Shown piece after piece: positions 23,401 through 35,147 of a DNA stretch of 64,000 nucleotides. Source of the stretch: Lophius americanus (Eukaryota; Chordata; Actinopteri; Lophiiformes; Lophiidae); assembly GCA_037951165.1 (NCBI GenBank), contig JBBDHG010000061.1:4026501-4090500 (forward strand), read 5' to 3'. The position numbers and the translations under genes were made by a program. The first letter of the stretch is position 1; the number at the start of each line of letters is the position of its first letter. The notes under the pieces were generated by a model. It saw nothing but the letters and a program-made list of their open reading frames with translations. It had not been told where the DNA came from and made no database searches.

Positions 23401-26400
23401 TCAACTCTCTGGCTTACCAATGTCAACTGTAACATTCACATAAAGAGGATGCCTCTCTATCGACAATGTCTTATATGAGCAACTGTTGAGTCCATCTTCT
23501 TTCCATGTTGTCTTTGTGTTGGCCAATAATTTCATCCTAGGAAACAAGAAAGATATTACTTTGAAACAAACATCTGTAGAACATATCATGATGTCTATAT
23601 TTAACTGATCTAAAATAAACTTCAATTGAGTGAAACTAAAAAGTCTAAATTTTTATATCTACTGACCTGTTTTCACACAAAGTTAAAATGACTGACGGGA
23701 TAAACCGTCATCATAACACTTGGGAGTGAGTCAACCGTTTGGTTTTCGTTTATGAGACGATCCAAAATCTGGCTGAAGTCTGCCTCAGGGGGTATTTCAA
23801 GAAGCCGGCTTAACAAACTCTTAGTTAGTCCCCGAGCTCAGGGTTGACCAAGCCTGAGATGAGAAACTCTGGATTTCTGGATTCAGAAGTGCTGATCTGA
23901 GTTGGTTCAATCAATTCTGAATTAACTTTGTGTCAAAATTATGCACAGGGACAATCAAAGGCCACCATCAGTGGAGCTCAGATACTGTTATTCACCATGG
24001 CAACCAATGAGCCCCTTTGGTCGCCATGCCATTATGAAGGGTCACATTCCAGCGACTGTTAGTAGCAGCGCGTCTAACAGTCGCACTCCTTCCTGGGAGT
24101 GCTCAGGAAAAAAAAACCTGGAGCAGAAGCTGCTGTAAGCCTCCTACCAGTGTTCAGTTGACAGCATAGTGACGTACTATGTGTCGGTGTGGGTGAACCT
24201 TTGGCCTCTGGGAGGCAGTACAGGTCAATCAAGTTCCCACCACCAGACTCACAGTTGTTTCTCCTGGGCTATGAATTAAAGACCGACTGTTAGCTAACTC
24301 ACACCCTTACCTCCATGTAATAACGCTTTGTCACTTGATGATATTCTGTGCAAAAATGATACTCTTGTGTGCAATCGCTCTAATGCGTACTTGAACTCTC
24401 CACTAATGCACTTTATCTAATGATCACCAGGACTTACTGTTCTAAATATTTTAACACTACATTTGTCTTCTTTTCATGATACACTTTAAGTTTCTTGATT
24501 TATATTGTTTAGCTTGGCTTTTTTTATTTAGCTAGAACCCATATTTCCATCGTACCCTGAGCAATGACAATAAAGGCTTTTCTATTCTAAGCTATGCTTA
24601 ATGCAATTTGAGCAACATTGGAATGGAAAAAAAAGAAAAACAGACTTCATCAGTGAAGAGAAAACTGCCGTGGGAGAAAGTGTCTGCAGCATCTTCTATT
24701 TTTAATGCTTATTCTCAGAATATTGTGTGTGAAAAGGCCCCAGATGGATATTGAACAGATTCTTATTTTCATTTGTGGGCACTAAGCACAGCCGCTGAAA
24801 ATAAGATACAAATATAGAGTTAATCCTGGGTGAACCCAGAACTCTCTGGAAGAATTTTATTTTGCATTTGAGAACGCTTTGGGATCCCCCCAACCCTGGG
24901 GCAGAGCTGGAGAGAGATTGCGTGACGTGAGCGGCCACTACAACAACCGATCCGAATAAACTTGATGGATGGCAGATAGATTCATGATTATATCTCACTT
25001 TGATCATAAAAATATTCATAATACCAGTCAGTGGCCCTTTTTCAGTAGTTTTAATATCAACATTTGCCATGTTGTAGAAGAAGCTTTTGTCCGGCCACCC
25101 ATCTCCCGTATTTTTAAAAAATGGCTGCTGTACCTTTATTCCTTGTGTTTTTAGTTAGTTTAGTTGAGTTGTAATGTGGTTTTTTTTATCATAGTGGTAT
25201 TTTGCCTAAACTTAATGTTTATTCTAATGTCTAAAAATATAAATTCTTTTATCCTTCATGGTTTTCTTTTTAATGATACTGACCCCGTTTATAATTATTT
25301 ATAACCATTTTGTGATGGTATTGTTTAATGTGTGGCAAAGTTCTTTTTTCTTGCATTTATTTATTTATTATGTGATTTCCTACCTTAACTCCATGAAGCA
25401 CACTCAACAGCAAGTTTGCATGAAATGTGTTGTATAAACAAAGTTGAAGTCTTGCCATGTGAATTAATTAATAAGGCAGTGAAGGGCTCCAGACGAAAAG
25501 CCATTGGCTCCTAGACCCAAAGTATTTAGGAGCCAAATAAAATTTTCAGGAGCCAAAATATATCGATGTCAGAGTATAATGTTAAATGTCTGTCTTTACC
25601 TTTTCTTTTCCTTCTATACGGTTTGCCTGAGTGCACAATATATTCTTTGCACAATATGGCCTATGTCCAATATGCTGGTACAATATATTTTCACATTTCT
25701 ATTGAACGACAATTAGTTGCTTCCTGCTTATTCAGGCTCTGAGTCTTATCTATGTTTGTATCTCCCGCCCCCAGAATGATACAATCCTGGTTCCCATGCT
25801 TCTTCCTCATGTCTTTTTTTAAATGATTGGAACCGCTCCGTTCTTTGTTTTTTTTATTTGTATGTATTGTATATTTGCATCTGGAATATCACCCATGGCT
25901 ACTGGCAGAAGAAATCAAGTCTCAAAATTAAAAAGCTAGTCGCCTTGGCGACCATTTTAGTTGCCATCTTCAGCCCTTCAGTACAATGCAACGTATGCAT
26001 TTATTTAAAAGATTATTAATATGCATTTCTTCCAAGATCTCTTTTTTATACAAAGCGTGCTCCAAAACTTTGATATTGCATCATATTTGGTCATACAAGA
26101 TTATTCTATATTTACTGACCTACGATTGTTTTTCTCATTACCAGCATCCCTTTTATGGAATACCATGGTGTAGCGAGCCACTTGAGCCGATGGCCTCGTA
26201 ATCAGCATTTTCTGCAGCGTTACCCTAAATGAGATATCAGAGCAACGGACATAAGTGAATGAACAGACAGTATGAAAAGTACATCTGAAATTCTTAAAAC
26301 ACTTGTTTTTTATTTCACCTGATACGAAGATCATCGTCTTCTCCACCCCAACCCCAGTACGAGTTTGGGAAGCCATTCACTTTTAGGAACTGTTCTTTAG

Positions 26401-29400
26401 ACAAAGCTGTGACTCCTCCAAAGTAGCCATTGTAGAGCAGCCTGTAGGCAGAAGAATATGGGTTTTCAAAATCATACCAGACCTGAGTGGGCAACAAATT
26501 TTCCATGCTGATCTAGGCATTAGGATGACTTTACTCCTTACTTGTATCCTGTGGAATTACGACCAACCACTAGGTGTTTGGGTTGATCTTCACATACATA
26601 TAAGTTGTGATCATTTTCCGGAATCAGGTCCACATCATGGAAGATGAAGCAATCCCAGTTGTAGTCCTTCAGCGCTTCCAAATATCCAATATTCAATAAT
26701 TTTGCACGGTTAAAAATTGTATCACCAGCCTTCACAGAAAGGAAAAGAAACACAATAAGGATCTGAGTTGGTTCAAGTAGGATTTAACATACAGAATGGA
26801 GACCAATGTATAAAATGAAATATTTGCAATAGTCCCTTTTAACTGACACTTCACTCTCCATGATTCTCACATCTCCTTTCACTACAGTGTGCAACAGTGC
26901 ATAAACAATACCAAAGAGCAATGGCGATAATTATAGCGTTAGAACAATGGCTAGTGAAGCCAACAGCATTGTTCAGTGGACACAAGTTCTCAAATAGTAT
27001 TATGTAAACAGACTGATATCGTGAGGAGTAATGTTTAGTTCAATTAAATTCGATTCAAGTCACTTTATTTGTCCCCGAGGGGGCAATTAAAAGCCACGTA
27101 GAGTATTACAATACATCCAAAAGGCATACCTACAAGCACCCACACATAAATGATTGGCATACAACAGCTCACAGGACAACATATAGACAAATTAAAAGAC
27201 GCTTCATGACAAGTATTACTCGTCATCTCTGAGCTGGGCCAGTAGTGAAAAAAACAGTCGGGTAAACAAGAAAGTGTGACAAGCTCACCACATCCTGATG
27301 TCAAGCAGTCTGTGTAAAAAAGAGTTTGACAACTCAAACAACTTCTTAATTTTAATACATATTCAGGGACAGGCAAAAATATCTTTATACCCACTGGACC
27401 GGTTCATCCAACCACACAATATACGGCTAGCAATAATTACAGTGGAAGCACTGCGCATCAATTTCTTTTGTTATGTACTTAATTTAAAACCACTTGCACA
27501 CGCTGCTCTTACTATCAACACTAATTTTTATTTTTTACTCTTCAAAATGGCAGCAGTCAAATTTCTGAACTATGACATCAAATTATAAGATCGTTCTCCT
27601 CACTCACCAGTGCATCCATGGCAACGCAACCCCCTACCTAAAAGAACTACTCACCCCAATGACCTCAACACGATCCCTCCGTTCTACCCACTCATACCGC
27701 CTCCTCCTTCCCCGGACTAAGCTCAGCACCATGGGTGATCAGGCCTTCTGTTCTGCTGCCCCTCGTCTGTGGAATGCCCTCCCTGACCATCTGAGGGCTC
27801 CACAGACCCTGTGGAGCCCTCAGATGGGCTCCACAGGGTAAACTGACACATTTAAAAAAGGACTCAAAAAACCTTTTTAACAGAACCTATAACTTTAATT
27901 AACTTTGCTGGTTTTTGGTCATGTTTTTATATAGTTATTATTTTTATTTTTTTATTGATGCTTTTATCTGCTTTTACTTTTTAGCACTTTGAGATTTGAT
28001 CCAAATGTAAATTGCACTATAAATTAAATGTATTATAATTATTATTAACTTAAAAGGGTCTATAAGATCATGTGTGAGAATTCAAAAAAGTTTGTCTTAA
28101 TTATAGGCTAGTTAGGATTGTAAATGAAAACTGCAGCGAAGTAGATGTAATTTTTTTGAATTATTGTCTTTTTAATTATTAAGATTTTTAAGTTTCAAAG
28201 TGTGTCATCATTTTCAGGCTATGGAGAGGAAATGTTTAGAAAGAGAACAGAAGGAGCTTTAATTACTTACCACATAGAAACATAGTTACGCAGGGCAAAA
28301 AACAACTCATTCTGGATACAGATGGCTGTAAACACGAGAGCCCTGCCTTCATGTTTTCACCTCTATTCACTTGTCTTTTTGTGTGTGGGTGAGCAAGATT
28401 TAGGAAAACTACCGGATGGATTCGCATGACAAGATATAGATCTAGGCATATCCGAGAGATGGTTAAATTTTGGTGATGTTTTAAGTGTCACAGCATTTAT
28501 AATAATAGCATTAATAATAATAATAATAAAATTATAAGTCGTTTGGAACGGTGACATCACATAGTGGTGACGTGAAAGATAGCGCTATACACAAATTTAA
28601 ACCGGAGAAAGGCGCTTTTAACTTCATCCAAACATCAACTTTGCGCCTGTGCTGAACGATGACAGCTGGGACAAAATTAAGAAAATAAATAAATAATAAC
28701 CCGTCTGAAGCAATGCCATCACCTGGTGCATTGCTCTCTAAGCAACACACTGAGAGAACAGTGGGAGTGTCAACTCTAAGAGGAAGATGCAGGACAATGA
28801 GGACAGACAAACAGTTACAGAGTATTTGACAGATACTGTCAAAGTTAAATTTGTTGGAGTTTTCTGTAGATTTAGGCAATATCTGGCTACCCCATAAATT
28901 AATGGAGGAATCTGTATGAAACTAAAATAAAGTGATCTAATTTAATCTGATTATTATAATCTATAGTCTACTAAGGGTTCAGTTATGTCTTGTTTTCCCA
29001 GTGATGTTCTACCCTAACTAAATCCATGACGCACTTGGGGCTGCCAGTTTTCATGAAATGTTATATAAATAAATTTGAGATTTACTTGCTTGACATGCCG
29101 CATGTGAATTAATGAAGTAACTAAATTCACATTAATTAATTTAATTTTAGAAATTTTAAATATGCATTTTTTAATTCTAAACGTTATACAAAGCTTGCTC
29201 CATACTTACATTTGCATCATATGTAGTCATACAAAAGAATTTTTGTTTGTGAAACTTTTTCAACGGGGTCAGCTTGAAGAACAAATACCTGAAAAAACAT
29301 TTTTAAAAAACTGTGCAAATACTAATACACTTCAGTGCACTTCCCTAACGTCCTTTCATTTCCACATTCATGATCCCCACACATACTGGCCACAGTCAGT

Positions 29401-30530
29401 ACAAGACTTTTCAGTAACATTTTTCTGCTCTGCTCTTTTGGTCCCATTTTGTCACTTCTGGTTATATGAAAACTGAAAACCATGCAGAACGTCGAGCAAT
29501 ACCTGATGGATGACATAAATGGCATAGTGTAGCTGCTGCCGTTGCAGAAAGGGGTGCAGGTGGTGCAAGAGGTAGAGGAGGTGTCGTTCTCTTTGACGAT
29601 AAGGTATGAGAATCGCCACAGTCTGCCTTGCTATGCAGTCTGGGGGCTCGTACCCGCCCTCTGTCACGTCTTTGTTCTCAATCTTAATATCCTTCATTGA
29701 CAGAGAGGGCTCGAACGACAGCTTAATAGCTCCCTCTGTGAAGTTAAGGATAAGGAAATCCGTTAATGTACTGTTTTCACGTGTCATATCAAACAATGGC
29801 TTTTGTAACTTTTAATCTAAACCAAGCAGACATTGTGATGTAGAGCCAACAAGTACAATGCACAGCTATTTCAATTTGAGAATTTTATTGACCATCTATA
29901 ACCACACATAGCATGATCTGTTAGCCAGCTATAGGCACTAGTGTTTCATAGAAAAAATAACAGCTTACTGACTGGCACAGACTCTCGTTTGGTGCATTAC
30001 CTATCAGTTAACTTAATGTACTGCAACTCATTAGTCTACATTGTCAAGCTATCAAGGTAAAATTGGAGAAATGCAAAGTAGAGTACAAACAAGGCTTTCA
30101 TTTTCAGTACACAACCACAAAGCACAGATTGAAATTGTGTCCGAAATAAAGACTACATTCTCTTTTTATTAATCAAATATTAAACCTCATTCAATGATAT
30201 TAGAATATATTACAAAGGTTTATCACTTCTATAACCTGTGCTAGGTGTATACTTACGAAGAAACGGAGATTCCAGGGGACACTCATTGTGTTTTCTTGTA
30301 GTTTGTGCTTGTGTACTAATGCCATCAGATGCCACTGTCTCAGAGGTGAGATTATTCCTTTGGCTGTCATCTTTGACATGAGTTTGTGTGACATAAGGAG
30401 AAAACTGAAAATATTTCTGTGAATCTTTGGAAAATGTTGAGATCCATGCCAGCACTGAGAGCGAAAAAAGAAGAAGTCCAATATACTTCACCCTCCACGA
30501 TAGCTTCCCCAAAGATGTACAGAATCTCAT
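23401..30530 (-). CDS. b4galt4: Beta-1,4-galactosyltransferase 4, 6 coding exons
   Basis: Golgi type II glycosyltransferase that transfers galactose from UDP-Gal in beta-1,4 linkage to GlcNAc; mammalian B4GALT4 acts on 6-sulfo-GlcNAc and glycolipid acceptors. Exons, minus strand, 5' to 3': 30257-30530, 29503-29735, 26542-26729, 26319-26441, 26120-26224, 23401-23536; 1059 nt, 352 aa (human 344). The ATG at 30530 is chosen because the in-frame codon further upstream (30548) is TTG. It is followed by a short basic stretch and one membrane anchor (about residues 16-31). Family motifs: FNRAKLLNIGYLEAL, the Mn-binding DVD (201-203), YFGGVTALS and WGWGGEDDD (261-269). The choice of B4GALT4 over B4GALT3 rests on WDCFIFHDVDL, PKHLVVGRNSTGY and HPFLQRQQL. 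Intron 5 holds Harbinger-like and hAT-like elements; intron 2 holds an L2 fragment. Confidence 0.93.
23788..24138. mobile_element. Harbinger/PIF-like non-autonomous element in b4galt4 intron 5
   Basis: Begins 'ggggtatttcaagaagccgg' and continues with 'gagttggttcaatcaattct', phrases I associate with abundant teleost PIF-Harbinger-type elements. No transposase ORF is present and the right end is not well defined. Family assignment is from memory of consensus sequences. Confidence 0.45.
25484..25985. mobile_element. hAT-like non-autonomous element in b4galt4 intron 5
   Basis: The left end contains 'gtgaagggctccagac' and the right end 'cttcagcccttcagt', giving short inverted termini (tgaagggct / agcccttca). 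Repeated 'aggagcc' phrases near the left end and 'gtcgccttggcgacc' near the right resemble a widespread fish hAT-type repeat. No transposase is visible. Confidence 0.45.
27040..27120 (-). mobile_element. Antisense LINE-type 3' end fragment
   Basis: 'cactttatttgtccccgagg' is the antisense form of the 3' terminus shared by several fish non-LTR retrotransposons. The fragment may extend to about 27310, where coding traces cannot be read. Related tails occur near 33440-33490 and 54915-54965. Confidence 0.45.
27575..28040 (+). mobile_element. L2-like LINE 3' end, 5'-truncated, in b4galt4 intron 2
   Basis: The translated reading (27572-27841) contains LLTHQCIHGNATPYLKELL, then PRTKLSTMGDQAFCSAAPRL and WNALPDHLRAP, the C-terminal end of L2/CR1-clade reverse transcriptase ORFs. 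It is followed by 'ttaaaaaaggactcaaaa', the tail 'agcactttgagatttgatcc' and an ATT-rich terminus. The coding part is interrupted by a 19-bp hairpin at 27787-27827, so the copy is dead. It lies antisense to b4galt4. Confidence 0.75.
27787..27827. repeat. Perfect 19-bp inverted repeat with 3-nt loop inside the L2 fragment
   Basis: Arms at 27787-27805 and 27809-27827 are exact reverse complements, with loop bases 27806-27808. A third partial direct copy ('gatgggctccacaggg') follows. It looks like a local inverted duplication of L2 coding sequence. Confidence 0.9.
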
Positions 30531-30763
30531 GGCTGTATGGCGGTGCAAAAGAGTAAACCTGGCGACTGGATATGCGATTAGTTATAGATTCCGTAGGTCC
30601 AGGATGTTTCAGACACAATACTGAAAGCTGATTTCACCAATCAGGTATCCAATGGGGATGAAACATTCTTTTGAGTGAAAAAATCTTTTGGTTTGAATCC
30701 ACCACTGAACTCCCAAAATTTGACCATCAGGGATGAAACGAAAAACTTGGACTTCTCCAAGAA
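30531..30763 (-). other. b4galt4 5' leader in the first coding exon, with upstream ORFs
   Basis: A good acceptor (ttttacag) on the minus strand ends at 30764, so the first coding exon appears to start at 30763 and carry 233 nt of 5' UTR. The leader contains an upstream ORF at 30727-30641 (28 codons plus stop) and a second, shorter overlapping one. The upstream exon is presumed to be the one near 36.2 kb. Confidence 0.5.
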
Positions 30764-31124
30764 CTGTAAAATGATTTAAAGAGAAAACACATTAGTGCTT
30801 GTAATGCATCATAATCACTTGACTACTCAATGGTCTGCTCTTGTATGACCACACCCAAAAAAGGGCTGGTCATCAACAGAAATACCTCCATTACCTTTAA
30901 TAACACACCAAAAAAATTACATAATCTTTTGACTAAAGAGTGTTTAGTCAAAGAACCAAATTTTGATCATCCAATCTTCATGTTGTTTGTTCTGAGGGAG
31001 CTTTGTTTTATACATTGCACAACAGGTTTCCTTACCTAGGTGGAGAGAATGACATTGATACTCTTTCAATAGCACGCCAGAGAGTGACATCTACTAAGCA
31101 TACGTAATACCATTTCAATTTTCC

Positions 31125-31212
31125 TTTTTTTTTTCTTTCTGCTTTTACCTTGTAGCACTTTGAGATTTGATCCAAATGTTAAGTGCGTGAAATGTATTAT
31201 TATTATTATTAA
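31125..31212 (+). mobile_element. L2-like LINE tail
   Basis: Only the extreme 3' end is present: 'accttgtagcactttgagat', the conserved continuation and an ATT repeat. It is the same family as at 27575-28040, 32513-32582, 46026-46094 and 60690-60927. Confidence 0.7.
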
Positions 31213-31241
31213 GAAATTGTAGTTTCTGTATTAGTAGCCTA

Positions 31242-32415
31242 CCCCACTCTTCCATAAGTGTGTCAAACCCACGTTCATTTCCTCTGGTATATCATGGGAA
31301 CCTTTCAGTCCTATCAACTGTGACTGTCGGGAATCTATTTACTGTTCACGACTATTAACATATCAGAAGTGTTAACCCTAAGGAAGAATCGTATACACTG
31401 TGAGGCCCACTACATGCAAGTATTACTTTTATTATTTACCTCAGAAAATATTTGATGTCATCCAATTGACATATTTCAACAACATACTTGCAAATTCCTG
31501 ACTATTGTGTGAAATGCTGTGTGCTATTATCATGTGTTATATGTTATTACCATCAATGGTAGTTAGCCAAATCTAGCCAGCTAACTAATCTAGCTAACAT
31601 TACTGTATGTAGTCTGTGTGTGTGTATGTGTGTGTGTGTGTGTGTGTATGATTGTGTGCACACACCTGTTTGTATGTGTGTGCGAATACCGGCATGCATT
31701 TGTTTATAGCTATATACTGATCGATATGTTTGCTTTTAATTTAAAACCTTCTCTTCCTATTATGTTTCCTCATCTAGAGATTGATGGCTGCTAGGTTTAC
31801 AATAGAAATTGTCCTACAGATGCTGGATGATGGACAGCCAATTATGGGGTTGGACTCAGAATCTGAAAGCTCAGACAGATCAGATGAGGAGGACCCAAAC
31901 TATTGTCCAGAGGGAGGTGTCAGCCGTCCTCCCGAAAATCCAAATCACCTCAATTAACAGGATCAATCAGACATGTAACATTCATAAGACGAGTCCTTTG
32001 AGGAGGAAAATGAAGTCCAAATCAAGCCCAACAGAATGAGTTGTACAGGCTCTTTCCCTTCCAGGTCATAGCACTAAGCCAAATATATCCTGAGAAAGAG
32101 GTTCCAGATTTGCCCAAGTGAAGAAAACTGCAAAGTTAACAATAGGTGTGAGAAATGCGCAAATTTATACACACACATATAACATGGATGTTGACCTTTT
32201 CCTATTGTTCTTCCGTGTAATTTTCTTATTTGTCAAATATCAGTATGCTCAAAATGTATGAAAAAGTGAAAAAACTTATTCCAAACATGAAATCATTTTC
32301 GTGTGGACCAAAATATGATTCAAATGATTCATCTTAATAAATGACTAAAAATGGAAAAAAAAAACACTTATTCCTGTACGGGTCATTTTTTTAACACTTA
32401 TGGAAGAGTGTAGGG
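31242..32415 (+). mobile_element. piggyBac-like transposon relic with terminal inverted repeats
   Basis: The left end (ccccactcttccataagtgt, from 31242) and the reverse complement of the right end (32393-32415) match apart from a small gap, giving inverted termini of about 22 bp around 1.17 kb. Inside, 31784-31957 is an open frame of 57 aa starting MAARFTIEIVLQMLDDG, followed by an acidic stretch LDSESESSDRSDEEDPNY. This resembles the acidic N-terminus of piggyBac-type transposases. The catalytic DDE region is missing. A clean TTAA target duplication is not evident, so family assignment is tentative. It lies upstream of b4galt4, antisense to it. Confidence 0.5.
31615..31649. repeat. (GT)n microsatellite inside the piggyBac-like relic
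   Basis: A GT/TG run with two 'at' interruptions; further TG-rich sequence follows to about 31682. Confidence 0.75.
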
Positions 32416-32504
32416 TCCAATCAGTCTCGCATCTAAGCAACAAGTGCCTCATAGCTGAGGAGTTCGAGGAGAACCACATTGTGGATGGATGGACGAATGG
32501 GTCA

Positions 32505-32582
32505 GAGCATCTAGCACTTTGAGATTTGATCCAAATGTAAAGTACATTATAAATTAAATGTATTATTATAATTATTATTATC
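32505..32582 (+). mobile_element. L2-like LINE tail
   Basis: Carries the shared tail 'agcactttgagatttgatcc' and then an ATT-rich end. It lies 90 bp beyond the right terminus of the piggyBac-like relic; the L2 tail at 31125-31212 lies 30 bp before its left terminus. Confidence 0.7.
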
Positions 32583-33439
32583 TCCGAAACTGCATGTCTT
32601 GATTTAATTGAATGGTCTCCAACTAACGTTTTTGTGACAGACACAACAGCACACATCTAGGGGATTTCATTAGGCAGTTTTATATGATTTAAATGATTGA
32701 TACTCATAGAATAGCAGGTCGATGTTCCCCAAATTAACTAGAAGCAAGAGGGTTTAAAAACTTATAGAGCGGTTAATTAAAAAGAACTTTCAAATGTTTG
32801 TTAGCTTACGTTGTTCAAAGGTACGTCTGGCTAGCAGAGAACCATTTTGGGATCACTGACAGGCGTGACAAAAGCTAACGTTTTTATTTTTATTTTACAC
32901 CCATTATCTGTGTTGATAGACTGTTGGCGTTAATTTTGGGGGGGTGACAAACTTCCGATATCCAGCTCGACGCATCACCACGAAACCCAGCGTTAATCTT
33001 GAAATCAGGACAGTCAGTACCTTTAATGTTGCCGATGGTTCCTTCTCCGTGTGTTTACCGTTCACGATTTACAAAAGCACAGATTTCTCCTCCAGACGGA
33101 ATGCTTGCTGTGACAACCATCAATGGCAGTTAAAACGCCAGCGATCTAGCTCAGAAATGCCACTGAAACACAGAGGACTTCAGCAACGTAAGGCGCTCAG
33201 GACTTAAAAAAATCTAAATTTGCTGTCAAAACTTATGAACACTATCCAAAATACTAAATTGAGCACACTATAAAGATAGTGTAAATATCCATGTGGTTGA
33301 TGATGTTTGTTCTGCTCCTCTTAAAAGGAGACTCCTTATCAGATTCTGAATTAGGAAGTGACGACAGCGTGTCAAGTAAACGCATAACTGCGCAATATAT
33401 TTCACAATAAATGCTATTGCGTACCCATAAATTATATTT

Positions 33440-33492
33440 TAAAAAAAGATATAACTTTATTAGACCCACATCGGGGAAATTCACACAAAATT
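33440..33492 (-). mobile_element. Antisense LINE-type 3' end fragment
   Basis: 'ataactttattagacccaca' followed by 'tcggggaaattcacac' matches the reversed terminus of a common fish non-LTR element. Very short; family not assignable. Confidence 0.4.
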
Positions 33493-34724
33493 TGTAGCAC
33501 GGTAAAAAACAACAACCCAGAAACATTAGTGGGATATGTGACCCCCCCCCCCCCTGACTTTGTAAATTAAATTATTTCGTAAAGCTGATGATTCAAAAAA
33601 GTCCCATGCTGCATATTTTCTGGAGAAAGGATTCATTTAAGGTGCCAGCTACGACTTGCACAGAGTGATATATGCTTTTCAAAACCGTGTCGTGTGTTTG
33701 CTAAGCATGCTTCCGGTAAATGCTTTTCAACATATAGGTCGTGTACCTTCTGACAGCTGGTTTCACTTGAAAATCGGCAATACTGGCCCTGTATTTACTT
33801 GGTATTGGATCGATTATAATGGTGATGGTGGAATGGTGCATTATAGGGTGGCGGTGTTGAAATATAAATGTTTAAGCTGTAACTGCCCTTCGGCAAAATC
33901 CATACATTGCTTTTAACATATTAGATTCCCAGTGGCCTTTCAGGCTATTCTCAAAGCCTGCAATAACTCCTTATTTTGATTCTCAATACTTATTAATGGG
34001 GTGACATTTTTAAAATGAATTTCGGACAATAAGTTAAAGTTGAAAAAAAATTGATTTTTTAAATTTATTTTATTAAAAATGTCTAATTAATTTCAGGATT
34101 AAATAATAATCAGCAAATATACTTAAATGTAGAATGGCCCATTCCTTTCATTTGAAATAAAAATATGGAATTTTCATTATGTATTTCTACTTTATAGGCC
34201 ATGGGTATTTTCTACTTTGCTCTTAGATGACACTGCTCCCCACCCTCTTTTCTTTTTGTTCAAACAGCGAGAACATGACTATGTAATGTAGGTCTATTGT
34301 GAGAATTGCATAACCATGTGATATTAGCCAGCACTGAGCAAGGTCTTTGCCTTTTTCTGAAAGGGCAAATGCCTGTAGACCTTTACACAATGGTCCACAC
34401 TAGCATCTCTCATGATTCTTATTTACGTTCGTGAGATTCAGGTAAATGCAACTTTAAGTAATTGTGTTGCCCACAGTGACACAACAATCATTTAGAGTAA
34501 TTTTCTCATTTTCTATTGTTAAAAAAATTTTTTTTTCCTCCCCAACTTCGAACCTCTTATTGTGCAGTATTATAAATACCCTGCTTGACTGGTGTGCTTG
34601 CCTTTTGGCTGGTACCAAAAAAAGGGAGGGAAGAGAAGAATAGAGAGATAAAGATTAAGAACTGAGTGCCAATATTTAATTACTGCACTGTTTAAACCAG
34701 GTCAGCTGTGGACAAACATTAAAT

Positions 34725-35015
34725 CTACAAAAAGGATCTAAGTGCTGATTAAGGTGGTTAGAAGACTGTGATCAGAACCTCTCAAAAACTGCAGGCTCTA
34801 CAGGGCCTCCCCGGTCTGAAGTGGTCGGTTCTACCCTAAGGCAGCACAACTGAGGAATTAGTGACAGGACTATCAGCACCAAAGGCTCACTGATGCTTGT
34901 GTTGAGCAAAATTTGTTGTCTGATCCAACAGAGGAGCCAATGTAGCACAAATTGCTGAAAAAGTTAGTTCTGGTTCAATTTGAAAGGCCATTTTGGCATA
35001 AAAAAAGAGGACCCT
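34725..35015 (+). mobile_element. Fragment of Tc1-like transposase gene
   Basis: Contains, in order, sequences related to the Tc1-like copy in casr intron 1: 'cagaacctctcaaaaactgc', 'cggtctgaagtggtcgg', 'ctgatccaacagaggagcc' and 'attgctgaaaaagttag'. These correspond to the N-terminal helix-turn-helix region (roughly QKISKTA, RSEVV, SNRRANVAQIAEKV in translation). No termini are recognisable and there is no intact frame. Confidence 0.6.
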
Positions 35016-35128
35016 TGGTGTTTTCAAAGTTGTGTCTGATCACTGTATCTCGCTCTGGCTTCTCTTATTTAGTCTCCAACCAGTGTTTTAAGTGCGCTGG
35101 TATGTACCGGTACGAAGAACCGACACTC

Positions 35129-35147
35129 GTCCCCTACGCTAGGGGAC
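35129..35147. repeat. Small hairpin (8-bp arms, 3-nt loop)
   Basis: GTCCCCTA and TAGGGGAC flank CGC exactly. It sits in a GC-richer stretch (35090-35230) with several 'ccgg' and 'ctagg' motifs that looks like part of an unclassified repeat. Confidence 0.6.

Noticed and set aside
24702..25070. 122-aa minus-strand ORF
   Set aside because: It lies in b4galt4 intron 5 between two transposon relics, has no motif and is likely chance or decayed repeat.
30531..30548. Upstream in-frame starts for b4galt4 (30548), casr (42840) and the slc7a2-like gene (46839)
   Set aside because: These codons are TTG, not ATG. The first in-frame ATGs (30530, 42804, 46851) give N-termini that fit the families.
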